Shown here: one piece after another, positions 1 to 10,638 of the stretch | How the letters are laid out: every line of letters begins with the position of its first letter | Numbering within the stretch: position 1 is the first letter of the stretch | From: Tachypleus tridentatus | Taxonomy: Eukaryota; Arthropoda; Merostomata; Xiphosura; Limulidae | Assembly (NCBI RefSeq): GCF_004210375.1 | Contig: NC_134825.1 | Coordinates: 65,401,558-65,465,557 of the forward strand | Reading direction: 5' to 3' | Length of the DNA: 64,000 bases | Translations under genes and position numbers: made by a program | Notes under the pieces: generated by a model | Seen by the model: the letters and a program-made list of their open reading frames with translations, nothing else | Database searches by the model: none | Told to the model about the DNA's origin: nothing

Positions 1-17
1 TAAAATAATAGAAGTTT

Positions 18-480
18 TAAAAGACATATAGCAAAATCATAATAATGAGTAGCCAAATGTCCAGCAAAAAGGTAAAAGTAAAGTAAATGTAGTAAAATTT
101 GTAAAAGTAATTGAAGATAAAAGCAAAACGGCAATTAAAACAGAAAATGGCGTAAAAACCAATGTTGACATCCAGTCAACAAAGTTGTAAAGAACTTCTG
201 TAGCAGAATGGTAATGATCATAACCTGTCAGGAAGACTAACAGGCAAGTTCCAGAACCACCGTCAGTCACCTGAAGGTGGTCTTTCCAGTCCTGGTTCCG
301 GGTTATGTGTCATTATGGCCAGTACCAAAGGGTAAAGTAATAAAAGTTTAAAGACATGCAGCAAAATTGGAATAACAACTCGCCAGGATGACTAACGGGT
401 AGTTAAAACAGCAGCATTAGTCACCTGAAGTTGGCCTTTCCAGTTTTGGTGTCGAGTTATTTAATGTTCTGGCCATTTTT
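18..480. repeat. Diverged tandem duplication in the LINE 3' region
   Basis: Two units share the ordered motifs AAAGACATRYAGCAAAAT, GACTAAC(A/G)GG, AGTCACCTGAAG, GG(T/C)CTTTCCAGT and ATGGCC/TGGCC. The first unit (about 18-322) has extra internal sequence; the second runs about 349-480. Function unknown; LINE 3' UTRs often contain such repeats. Confidence 0.6.
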
Positions 481-697
481 CAATGTCAAATTGAACTAGA
501 GAGAATGAAACTGTGAAAAGGGAACCACAATTAAAAAGGTATAATGAATAAATAACCAACACTTAAATGAGATTAAAAAGATTAATGGCCATTAAAAAAC
601 TAAAAACTTTATCAAGGTGGACAGTGTCACCATTACCAATAACACTGTCCAATGTTACAGATAAACCCTGGGAAAAAACATGTTTATAATATTGCCA

Positions 698-1569
698 TCA
701 TTGAGAATCGTAATGATGGCAAGAAAGTAAAATGTGGCTGATAGTGATTTGAGTGTTACATAAACTACACATTGGTGCATAAGTTCCAGATAAAATAAAA
801 CGATGAGTTAAAAAACTGTGACCAATGTGTAGTCTAGTTAGAACAACTTCCTCCTTCCAAACCTTAAGAAAGCTAGATGGCCAAAGCCCAATATAGGGTT
901 TTATTTGAAAAAGCTTGTTGTTGCGTTGCTCACTCCAAGTGGACTGCCAGCTGGCACGGAGCCGAGCCTTGAATACAAGACCATAGTCCATGTACAGAAT
1001 AGGCACAGTGGTGATAGTGCTGGAGCAAATAGATTTAGCTGCCATGTCTGCAAGCTCGTTCCCGCGAATACCAACATGGCCTGGTATCCAGAAAATCTGA
1101 ATAGAAGTAGCAGTTAATGAGAAATGGGCCAGTCGGTTTTGAATATCAGTGAGAACATGGTGTGAGCCAACATGTAGCAATTCCAGGGCCAGTATAGAAC
1201 TAAGCGAGTCAGTATAAATAGTGCAGTTGCAGTACTGCTCAGCTTCAATATGATCCAGGGCAAGAGATATGGCATACAGTTCAGCAGTGAACATAGAAGC
1301 TGTAGAGGGGATTCTGCGTGCAACCACCAAACCGCAGCAGAGCCCACTGAATTACCTGATTTGGAACCATCTGTATAAATGGGAACGGAATGATTGTTTA
1401 AAAGATGTTCATTAAATAAATGACAGTACTTCCAATCTGGAGTATCTGCCTTTTTCAGATGACTGAAAGAAAGGTCACATTTGGGGGCTGTAATAAGCCA
1501 TGGTGAGATGGGCTGACCTGTGGAATCTGCAATGTTATCCAAGGACAGACCCAAGCCATCCAATTGCAC
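698..1569 (-). pseudogene. LINE RNase H domain, frameshifted
   Basis: Two overlapping frames supply the RNase H catalytic set: IYTDGSKSG (first Asp, frame 1114-1569), then MFTAELYAISLALDHI (Glu), IYTDSLSSILAL (Asp) and WIPGHVGIRGNELADMAAK (His/Asp) in frame 698-1330. A single shift near 1330 breaks the domain. The C-terminal tail has the Cys/His stretch HIGHSFLTHRF...CSLCN...ISHILLSC seen after RNase H in I-like elements. Confidence 0.87.
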
Positions 1570-1602
1570 CTGGATGCGAAGGCCAAACGGAGCAATGGCA
1601 GA

Positions 1603-2589
1603 TCATCTCTTCTGAAAAAGTACGGCCCATTGAGGAAGGAAAACACATCCCCAGGTCGGATGCTTTGGTAAGAAATGAAGTTTCGAAGAATATAGCAAAG
1701 ATAGTTGCAAACAGCGAAGGTGCAGAGAAGGTTCATGAGATTCAACGTATAAGCTTTGAACTGGAGAGGTGCGGAAAGCCCCAGTACAGAGTCGAAGTCC
1801 TTGGTGATGAATGGGGTCTAGCATCTTTAAGGCTGAGGGTCTGGCAGAGCTATAGACCATTGATCCATGGTAGAGTTTTGATCGAATAAGAGCACGATAT
1901 ACCTTTAACATAGAACATGGATCTGCTACCCAACTGGTAGTAGAGAGGACACGGAGGATGTTCAGTGCTTTTGTGCATTTGACCTGTAGCTGCTTTAAGT
2001 GTGGTATAAAGATCAGCTTACGGTCAAAGATAAGCTCCAAGAACTTGGTCTCAGGGACCACTGGCAGTGAAACTTCACAGATATGAAGTTCAGGATCAGG
2101 GTGAATACCCTGTTGGTGGCAAAAGTGCATGCAAACAGTTTTAAAGAGAGAGAAATTAAAGCTGTTTGCCATAGTCCACTTCAGAATGCGATTGAGGGCA
2201 GTTTGTAGTTGCCGCTCAATATATCTCATGTTCGACGACTGACATGAGATGTGAAAGTCTTCGACATACAGCCCATTCACAATAGTGAGAGGGAGTTGTT
2301 CAGTGATGGCATTTATCTTTATACTGAAAAGTGTGACACTCAAAACACAGCCCTGAGGGACTCCAAGTTCCTGTACAAAAGAACGGGAAAGTGTTGAACC
2401 CACACAAACTTGGAATCTCCTGTCCATTAAAAATTTTTTAATAAACATGGGTAAATGGCCACGTAACCCATATGTATGGAGGTCTCTCAAAATGCCATAC
2501 CTCCATGTTGTGTTATAAGCCTTCTCAATGTCAAAGAATATTGACAAGATGTTGGCATTTGAGAAAAGCTTCTCTGATTGATGTTTCAA
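1603..2589 (-). pseudogene. LINE reverse transcriptase domain, active site altered
   Basis: The 328-residue frame has FFDIEKAYNTTW (first catalytic Asp block), GVPQGCVLSVTLFSIKIN (palm block with PQG) and GLYVEDFH where the YxDD box should be. Here the first Asp of YADD is Glu (YVED, near 2259-2270), which should impair polymerisation. The thumb continues to KLHFLPKHP. Upstream, the finger region between about 2590 and 3330 is present only as scraps in several frames. Confidence 0.87.
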
Positions 2590-3488
2590 GTCAAATTAGG
2601 TGGTCTGTGGTGGAATGCTGTCGTCGGAACCCACACTGGGTGGGCGAGAGGAGGTTGTGTGATTCGAGGAACCAAACAAGATGAGCATTAACCATCCTTT
2701 CTAAGGTCTTACAGAGACAGCTCGTCAAAGCAATTGGGCGGTAGTTTGAAGGAATCTTGGGATCTTTCCCTGGCTTAGAGTAAGGTAAACAAGGAAAAAC
2801 ATTCTCCTGCCAGATTCAGTTAAAGACTATTAGAAGGACATCAAGAGAAGCAGGAGATAGATGGTGCATAGTGTACATCATCAGGTCCAACAGATGTACT
2901 GCCAGACCAATGAAGGGCCATTTTCAGTTCCACCAGTGTAAAGAGACAATTATAGTCAAAGAGACAGTCAGTTCAAAAGGAAAGAGGTGAACGCTATGAC
3001 CGAGTATTGATGGCCAAGAAAGTGGAGGAACAAGCAGAAGTGCTAGATGCCCGGGCAAAAGCTTTCACCCAGAGTATCAGTGATGCTCCTGACATCAGCC
3101 ACCTCCTGACCATCAGAGAGTAAGATCAAGAGGGGGACAGAATTGTAGTGCCCACTGACCTTTTGAACCCTGTCCCATATGACTTTGGAACTGGTGGTAG
3201 AAGATATGCTTGTTGTGAACTTAATCCAAGATTCCTTCTGGCTTTGACATCTTACCCACCTAGCATGTGCACGGGCCCGTTGAAAAGTGACGCGGTTCGA
3301 AAGTGTGGGATATCTACGAAAAGTATCTCAGGCCCGTTTTTGAGCCTTCCGTGCCAAGTGGCAAGCAGGATTCCACCACGGATGAGAATATTGTGGAAAA
3401 CGTGTCGAGGTTTTAGGAATACACTGAACAGCTGCTTGTATAATACAGCCAGTTACGGCTGCCACACAGTCGTCTGTTGATGGCTGAT

Positions 3489-4329
3489 TCACGATGGCAG
3501 GATCACATTCTGCAAGAGCAGTGAAAGTGGACCAGTCTGCCTGATCCACTTCCACTGGGGCACGCGGGTAGGGTGGCATCGACCACGGCCAGTCTCTCTC
3601 AAAAGTTTAGGAAAATGATCACTGCTTCGTGGATAATTGTCAACCCTCCATGAAAAATGGGAGAATAATGAAGGGGAGCAAACTGAGAGATCAATAGCGG
3701 TAAAGGACTGACTAGGTGCATGAAAATAAGTGGAAGAACCATTATTGAAAAGAGAAAGATTGTGATCAGAGAGCATACGCTCTACAGAGCGACCCCTCCC
3801 ATCAATAACAGCACATCCCCAGAGGGGATGATGTCCATTTAAGTCCCCCAGGAGTAGAAAGGGAGATGGCAACTGTTCAACGAGAGCATCAAGGTCTGAT
3901 TGATCATGTCTCTCCAGGGAACAGGTAGAGAAAACAAACAGTGATGGTATGACCCAAGGAAACACAGATGGCTATGGCCTCCAAGGGTGTGTTGAGTGAC
4001 AAAGACAGGGTGGGCACATGCTGATCAACCAATAGTGCCACACCTCCATGTACTCGTCCATCACACAGCCTGTCATTTCTGTACAGAAAAAACTGCCAAA
4101 TGGTGACTGTATCAGCAGATTTTAGAAATGTTTCTTGTAAGGAAAGACATACAGGATGGTAGGAAGCAATCAGTGTTTTGACATCATCCAGATTAGAACG
4201 TAAACCTCGACAGTTCCATTGTATCAAGGCAGCCATTTTTAATGACGGGTTGGCTGAAGAACCCTTCTGTTTACGACCACATCTTTTTTCCTTACTGTCC
4301 TCAGTCGGAGGAGGTCTATCAACCTCCAT
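3489..4329 (-). pseudogene. LINE ORF2 endonuclease (APE/EEP) domain, frameshifted
   Basis: Family residues are visible in order: IQWNCRGLRSN (metal-binding Asn), CLSLQETFL (Glu), GGVALLVDQ, LLLGDLNGHHPLWG (Asp, Asn, His) and SSDHFP (terminal Asp-His). This domain nicks target DNA to prime reverse transcription. The first half (3904-4329) and second half (3489-3965) are in different frames, with a shift near 3960. Catalytic residues survive, so decay is moderate. ORF2 may begin at the internal Met of KMAALIQWN rather than at 4329. Confidence 0.85.
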
Positions 4330-4344
4330 GGATCCTGTCCTGGG

Positions 4345-5507
4345 TCAATTGGACAGGTCTTTGTTATTGGAAGGGGATTCCAGTGACTGAGGACACAAAC
4401 GAATGATTGTTTTGCATCTTGGGGTGGGAGAAAAAGATGTATCAGAAGAAATGCCTGTATTTGAAACTGAAGGATGTGAATCTTGAGGTTTGTTGGAATG
4501 TATGGGAGGAACAGAGATGGGTGTGGAAGTCGATTCATCAACCTTTTTAACCATGGAGGTCAAAAGGCTTTTCATTTGTTTTGAAAACGATTCTCTTGAA
4601 GGCACAGAGAGATCTGTCTGCAGTCCCACTGTAGTTGTGAAACGAAGTGCAGCAGCATATGTCCGAGATGGAGTGGCAGGCAGCAATTTCCGAGCCTCAG
4701 GATAACTAATGTTATGAGTCGTTTTCAAATGCTGCACCTCTCTTTCCTCCAACCATTTTGGGCAAGAATGAAAGTAGGAATGGTGAGAACCATTGCAGTT
4801 GACGCAATATGGGTCCATGTCACATTCACAGGCATCATGGTCCTTACCACTGCAAAGTGCACATGTCAGGGAACCACGACATGATGTCTTTGAGTGGCCG
4901 AACCTTTGACATTGGAAACATTGAAGAGGGTTTGGAATGTATGGCCGTACCCTGCAAATTAGATAACTTGCCTTGATGATGGTAGGTGCACATGATGATG
5001 TAAATGTCAAAACGAGGGTATTTGTTAGCAGTGTACTCCATCTTTGCGAGTGGAGATGCACCTCACTGCAGAAACTCCTTGAGTGGAGAGACCAGCGAGA
5101 ATCTCTGACTCTGGGACATTCTTCAAATCCCTCTCAACAATAACTCCTCGTGATGAATTCAAGGTAGCATGATGGGTAACCTCAATAGGTATATCTCCAA
5201 TTGCCGCTGAATTCAAGAGGAGTTCACTGTGGTGGGTTGTGGATGTTTCAACTAATATGTCTCCAGATCGAAGCTTCTTTACTGACTTTGGAGAGCCAGC
5301 AAGACCCTCTACTCCCTTCTGAATAAAAAAGGGGGACAATTGCCCTAAAGGTTTTTTTGAAAGAGAATGTAATATACGAAAATGAGGTACATGTGTAGGA
5401 TTTTTTGAAGGAGGATCCATAGGAAAAAAGAAAAATTTCGGTACCCACTGACCCCACCCACCATGGAGCCCTAGGAGGGGATGCACTACAATGTCATGCA
5501 AGGACAA
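4345..5507 (-). pseudogene. LINE ORF1: gag-like nucleic-acid-binding protein, frameshifted
   Basis: The N-terminal half (5025-5507) contains PKSVKKLRSGDILVE and a region like the RNA-binding part of I-type ORF1 proteins. The C-terminal half (4345-5061) is in another frame and carries the zinc knuckles CFQCQRFGHSKTSC and CALCSGKDHDACEC (both C-x2-C-x4-H-x4-C), then a third Cys/His cluster CVNCNGSHHSYFHSC. Such proteins coat the retrotransposon RNA. The two halves are joined by a frameshift near 5040. An in-frame stop at 4345 separates this ORF from MEVDRPPPTED, which is in the same frame and was probably the original ORF1 tail. Confidence 0.82.
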
Positions 5508-5865
5508 TGCAGCAACGCCAGGGTTTCGTGAGCACTATACCCAAACACCAGCATCAGGCACTATGTCCACAACACCCATTGAGAACTTCCAACACTGGTA
5601 CTTGGTTGACTCTAGCCCAAGTGGACCAGCCGATTGACCCAAGGGGGGCCACCCAAAAGCCACCCGTCTACAGGAATTCAAGGCCAAAATGGTGTGTTAG
5701 GGTTGGACCCCTCAACCACCAGGATCCTCTCCTCCCCTTCACGGGTCACCATGCACGGCAAACACGTGGGTGGATGTTTAGATGCCAGAGAAGGTAATCA
5801 GACAGAACAGAACCTTCCCTGGGAGGTCCCCTCACCACGTACAGGAATCCACACTGAGGTGAAAT

Positions 5866-6424
5866 GAAAAGAAAGAGAGAAAATATTCTATTATCCTGAT
5901 ACTGTTACAAAATAATGTTAATTTCAAAATTAATGTGTTCAGAATTGTGACTGACTGGCATAAAATAAACAAAAACAAAACATTTTTAAACTGTTTTGTG
6001 TGTGATAATAATATACATGTTATTGTTTGAGACAGATGCACCTGTAAATGAGTTATTGTGAGGAACTGACTAAACCTATCTTGGTGAAATTTAGCAAAGG
6101 AACTTAAGTAAACCTCTAAAGATTAAGTTAATGTAGTTACAAAATCAGACAAACAGGTCATGTTTGGCAGCTACTTTCATTTTTATTGCATAAAGCTAAC
6201 ACCAAAATAAAGTAACGTTCAATGCTGCATGCAGCAATATACAGGTATTTGTTAGCAGCATACAATTAATTTGTCTAAGTGCAAAGAACATAAGTGGCTT
6301 AAAGCAGTCAAATACTGATCATCAGCAAATGATCTGAGCTTGATGTATCAAACATACTTGTTGCTCAAAAACATTTAGCATCAAACAAAATATTTAAATT
6401 TTGTTGTTTTTTTTATTTACTTAC
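5866..6424. other. Intronic AT-rich sequence, no gene seen
   Basis: This lies between the LINE and IP3K exon 6425-6552. I looked on the minus strand for the next kinase exon (expected start like DMYxKM) and did not find one. Confidence 0.6.
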
Positions 6425-6552
6425 TTTTCTTAATTTTGGCTCCTCCTTTGCTTTAGCAAGTTCCTCCTCTAAATATGTACGAATTCCAATTTTAACATCC
6501 ATAACACAAGCTCTATCAAATCCAGCCAATAGATCTTGGAGTTCTAAGTAAA
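6425..6552 (-). CDS. IP3K: Inositol-trisphosphate 3-kinase, internal exon with the DxKxG signature
   Basis: The 128-nt exon encodes [12 protein letters not shown], then [18 protein letters not shown] and [11 protein letters not shown]. This aligns with the ITPK segment containing the inositol-polyphosphate-kinase signature PxxxDxKxG, whose Asp and Lys act in catalysis on IP3. The acceptor is ATTTTGTTCAG (AG at 6553-6554) and the donor is GTAAGT (6419-6424). The exon starts with two nucleotides completing a codon and ends in phase 0, fitting the exon at 8863-9006. The first Pro of the signature is Ala here (GCT). The following kinase exons (FRIEGIK onward) are not in the window. The enzyme converts IP3 to IP4 in the cytosol, shaping calcium signals. 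Confidence 0.92.
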
Positions 6553-8625
6553 CTGAACAAAATCCAGAGGTTATTATAAGACTATTTTTCTCAACTAATT
6601 CATTCATTTTTACTATAAATATACAAGGACACTTCAGCATGCTAGATCTTAGTAGTTGGAAAAAACAGACAATACATACAATATTTGAAATTTTAAAAAA
6701 TTCATTTCAGTGTAAGTCTATAATAAAAACAAACAATAATGATTTATGAATAAATTACAATTTTTTAAAATTAAATTTGTATTGAATTGTTGAATTAATT
6801 AACTGATAAATTATGTCAAAAGATGCTACTGTTTTTACTACAGTACTCGTTTTCAATCACCATGTTATAGGTTGGAGGGCTCAAACGTTTTTATTCAAGT
6901 GAAGGAAGCCTCGGACTGAAAGAGGTTGAGAACCACTGCTCTACAGAATTATTTTTCTTTGAACATTTAACACCTGAATGTCTGACTGCATCAATGAATT
7001 TATAAAAATAGCATAACTACATGTAATTTCTAAAAGTTGTGTCATTTTTCAATAAACTACATATAAAATATTATTTTCAAATGATTTCAATTTATATAAT
7101 TTCTTGCGAGTGTATTAAACACCAATTTACTACTCACTCAAGACTAAACCTCAGGTTTATGAACATCCAAAATAAAGGAGTACAAATTCTGAAAAAAATT
7201 TTGATGCTGACTTGAACTCAGTCAGCATAATATTAAAAACAATTTTGATGCTCAACTTAAACAATGAGTATTATTGATTCTTATTCAGTTACATTTTGTA
7301 CTTTATAAATCTGCACTCAATTAACTACATTAGCTAAATGAGCAGACAGAATTGTAGATAGACAGATGAATATATGTACAGAAAAACAACAATAAAAATA
7401 ACTTATCTGAGTATCATTAAAACAAACAGTGACAACATTCTTTTCTGTTACATACTTAAAATCACAGCTTATGAAAACTCGCATATAGTAATAATGATGC
7501 TATTGTTGCCTAGTTCATATGCAAAAAATAGCACAAGGCCACAAGTGTATTAGTATTCTCTCTATGATCAAGTGCTAAAATTAGTTCAAATTTCCTTAAG
7601 TGTTGAGAAAATGTTCACCAGGGATATTGATAGCACACAATGTGTAAAGATAACTTTGGTTTTGAAATACAAAGTTACGGTGGACTGCAACAAAAGTACT
7701 GAAGATATTAATTGCTGCTTCTATACTATCAACACGCAAATTTTTTCCAATGAAAATGTTATCATAATGGCTTGTATTCCAATAATTGCACATAATAAAA
7801 TGTATTTGTTATTAATAAGAAACATAGTAAACTATAAAAGGATGTAAATTAAACAATATGATTTATATTTTTCTATCATTAGTGTACATCAAGTTTATTT
7901 TGCTCTACAATATATTTCACACAATTTTCAAAAATAATTTATGATACTGGTACAAGATACATTAATCTTTTGGTGACTGTAGTAAGGTAAACTGAAGGCT
8001 AACAGACATTTAAACTGTTTATATGACTAATAAACAGTTTAGGTTAATTCAATGAGATACATTTAAAAACCTCAATAAAACTAATACAGCAAAACATTGT
8101 TAAAAACATATCACGTGATTAGTTCTTATTACAATTTGAAAACTAGCTAAAACATGTTAGAATTAATATATTAATAAACAATTAAAGAAATAAAAACAAT
8201 GATCAAACTGATCATATAGATTATTACAGTTTTGAAAAAATGGAATTAAAAGAATTTCTACTTCACTATAGATATACATGCAATACCATGTAAACAGAAT
8301 ATTGGAAAAATAATAAAAAAACTGTCTCTCATTTTTAATATAATTCTTTGCATACTCTGATTTAGTAAATTTTAAAAAAATCCCCAGTTTAGTTGTTGGT
8401 TAAAGTTAAGTATAAATGACTAGAATAAATCTTAGAGAAACATAATAATGCTAAAAAAGAATGTTTAATTTTTCCATTACAAAGAAATAGAAAGAAGTAG
8501 GGTAAAACAATTTCATTGGAATAAAACAAAAATAAGACAATCTGTTTCTTATTCAAATTCCTTCAAACATCTGATCTTTATAAAAACTCCAGGTTAATGG
8601 CATTTGAAATATTACATCTGTTTTG
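6553..8625. other. IP3K intron, AT-rich
   Basis: No coding sequence recognised. Positions about 6840-6937 have ends CAGTACTCGTTTTCAA and GTTGAGAACCACTG, resembling a short hAT-type MITE, but no clear 8-bp duplication flanks it. Confidence 0.55.
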
Positions 8626-8723
8626 TTCAAGTTTAAGCACAAAGCTACACAATGGGCTATCTATGGTCCATCCACCTTGTTTCTAGCATTAAGTTCACAG
8701 ACATTCTGCTGTACCACTAGGGG
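8626..8723 (-). mobile_element. SINE family B fragment
   Basis: Contains the tail GCACAAAGCTACACAATGGG and a degenerate tRNA-like head ending in TGCTGTACCACTAGGGG. It shares the layout of the better copy at 22461-22582. Confidence 0.6.
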
Positions 8724-8862
8724 ACAATGTTAAATCTATTAAATTAAAGTTTATTTTCATTAATTCATTTCTATTTTCATCTACAATTAAAATTTTTCCT
8801 ATTAACATTTTGTTATATATAATTGTAAGACTGTAAAAATGAAAGACATTAAAACAACTTGC

Positions 8863-9006
8863 TCTCTCCTTCTTCAGTTTCAACTCTTCCTTTGAATTCA
8901 GGTACGAAAGGCTTTAGAACATCACTCATCAACTTCTTCAAACAAATCTCTTCTCTTCCACATAATTTCTTTAATATAGTCCCTTGCTCTCCAACTCTAA
9001 AATTAC
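8863..9006 (-). CDS. IP3K: Inositol-trisphosphate 3-kinase, internal kinase exon
   Basis: The 144-nt exon encodes (G)NFRVGEQGTILKKLCGRE, then EICLKKLMSDVLKPFVPEFK and GRVETEEGE. This matches the ITPK N-lobe segment with the ATP-contacting lysine region (GxILKK) and the RPFVPxxxG strand. The acceptor is TTTTATTAG (AG at 9007-9008). The exon starts with GT, completing GGT (Gly) with the G from exon 10516-10615. Only a donor at GAGA|GCAAGT gives the right phase for exon 6425-6552 (GAG A + TT = Glu-Ile), so the following intron is probably of the GC-AG class. A GT three nucleotides further in would break the frame. Confidence 0.9.
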
Positions 9007-10194
9007 CTAATAAAATATATTTTACTGTAATAATATTAAATAAGTATGCATTCTTAAACTCAAATTTACAATATACAGCAAACCAATTTCCTATTATAAT
9101 CACAACCCACAGTTTGAAATGCAAACTAGCAAATTGCTGGTTGGTAGCACAGGTTTATTAATGAAACTTAGAAGGTATTAGAAAGATTACTACTACACCT
9201 TTCAAACAATTTGCAGATTCTTACTGTTGAGTACCAATACTCCCATGATACATGCATTTTAGACATTTATAGTGGAGGATTCTAAGTACAAAATTTTACC
9301 ATAGCTGCTATTAATAAAACAATATGTTTGCCTCAAAGACTATTCAAAGGAAACAACTGGCACAATAAGTTGACAACCATGACAAAGTTTTCCACTAGCC
9401 ACTTTTGTGGTTTCTCCTTTAGCATATCCAGGCTAAGTATGATTAAATTAGGAGTGGTGAGACAGTACTAACTAGACTGCTTGGTTGCCAAGGCAAGTAG
9501 CATGTGGGCCAGTCAGCAAAAGCTACACAATCTGGCCTCTGTAATGCATGTTTATTAGCAGCATGATTAAAACTTGAGCAACCACAATAAAACAAAAATC
9601 ACATAAACAACAAATATTTTATTTTCTACGTTCTCCATGAAAACACAAATATTAGGCCTATTATGCCTAATGCTTCCCCAGTGAGATACTTTAAGACTTC
9701 CTTAATGTGGGAACTTGTTGCCTAGATATAGCAGATTCTACCCAAATAACAGGCATCATTTTAACTTTCGTGAAATCATTAAAATAAAAAAACTGTTACA
9801 TGTAATTAAAATGATTTTGGTATTAAAATATATTTTACTTGAAGATACAACACAGAACATTTATACAAATTATAAATCATTAAATACATAAAATACTAAA
9901 TTATGACAGAGTTAAAATTAATTTTAGAGAACAATAATGCTTTTGTTAGTGCGAGTCTTAAGTTTACAACAGGGAAACAAAAACAAACTAGTAACCATTT
10001 CCTTGTACCTTCAAAAGTTAACACTAAGAGCTGACATCAGCTGACTTCTCTGCAAACATAATTTCAAAAGAGCAAAATACACAAGTATTTTTTTCTTGTT
10101 CCACCTTCTGAATTAAAAACTAAACTCACAAATCAAAAATATTGTTAACAGTGAAAACAGCTTTACCATATATAAAATTTCTGATTTCCCCCTT
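9007..10194. other. IP3K intron, AT-rich
   Basis: No exon or recognisable element seen. Confidence 0.6.
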
Positions 10195-10515
10195 TAGCTG
10201 TATATAACAAAATGGTTAAAACCAGGAGCACTTGTTTTCTGAACATCTCAAAACATGAAGGATCAAACTCAAACTTTAAACACAGTTTAACAAGCAGCTT
10301 GATGAAACTATAGGTGCTTTGGCAAATATTTTTTATATAGTTTGATAACCTATCAGTTGAAACCAAAGGTATCTGTTTCATGACTATCTAATATCATGAA
10401 CTGAAACTCAACCATTTTCCTATGTACCTTGAAAAACCTGTCACTTGAAACTAAAGGTATTCGCTTTCTGAACATCTGAAAACATGGTTTTGAACTTGAC
10501 GATTCTATAACATAC
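10195..10515 (-). repeat. Degenerate tandem copies of the IP3K exon edge
   Basis: Just inside the intron, the last ~45 nt of exon 10516-10615 plus its splice donor recur in decayed form. The exon has ...GGTTCAGTTGGCTGG..ATCAAG|GTATG. The next copy has AGTTTCAAGTGACAGG..TTCAAG|GTACA (junction equivalent 10428/10427), and the next GGTTTCAACTGATAGG.ATCAAA|CTATA (10341/10340). Spacing is 88 and 87 bp. A fourth, looser copy is near 10195-10240. The intervening ~40 bp (e.g. GATGTTCAGAAA) also repeat. Reading frames in the copies are broken. Confidence 0.6.
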
Positions 10516-10615
10516 CTTGATGACCAGCCAACTGAACCCAAGGATACTTTTGTTTTCTGTAAGTCTGTAGAAATGGACACCAATGTACAGCATTTCGAAC
10601 TTTCTTCCATCCTGA
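10516..10615 (-). CDS. IP3K: Inositol-trisphosphate 3-kinase, calmodulin-binding/first kinase exon
   Basis: The 100-nt exon encodes [20 protein letters not shown], then [13 protein letters not shown] and the first base of Gly. This is the conserved entry to the ITPK catalytic core. In vertebrate ITPKs the matching WRKIKNMVHW helix binds Ca2+/calmodulin, so calcium activation is likely conserved (inference). The donor is CAAG|GTATGT (GT at 10514-10515), phase 1, joining to GT at 9006. I chose the acceptor GATAAACAG|TCAGG (phase 0) because it matches the phase-0 donor of the Ser-rich exon at 34663. A stronger pyrimidine-tract acceptor 23 nt upstream (exon start 10638) would need a phase-1 partner. 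Confidence 0.9.
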
Positions 10616-10638
10616 CTGTTTATCATCACAAACAACAT

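Larger units (their letters stand above)
1..5865 (-). mobile_element. Decayed non-LTR retrotransposon (I/Nimb-like LINE), copy 1
   Basis: Read on the minus strand the order is gag-like ORF1 with zinc knuckles (4345-5507), AP-type endonuclease (3489-4329), reverse transcriptase (1603-2589 plus decayed fingers to about 3330) and RNase H (698-1569), then a non-coding 3' part running off the window start. An RNase H domain after RT is characteristic of the I/Nimb group of LINEs. The coding parts lie in several frames (shifts near 5040, 3960, 3500 and 1330), so it is a pseudogene copy. The 5' limit near 5865 is estimated from where element-like sequence ends. The element lies in the same orientation as the IP3K gene and, if the remaining kinase exons are to the left, sits in one of its introns. 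Confidence 0.88.

Noticed and set aside
1500..1889. 129-codon frame on the + strand
   Set aside because: Shadow of the LINE reverse transcriptase on the opposite strand.
6840..6937. hAT MITE with CAGTGGTTCTCAACC end
   Set aside because: Only one end matches well, and no 8-bp duplication was found. Mentioned in the intron entry but not called.
10516..10638. Kinase exon starting at 10638 with the better pyrimidine tract
   Set aside because: It would begin with two bases of a split codon and needs a phase-1 upstream exon, whereas the phase-0 start at 10615 fits the only candidate upstream exon. Not excluded if another small exon exists.
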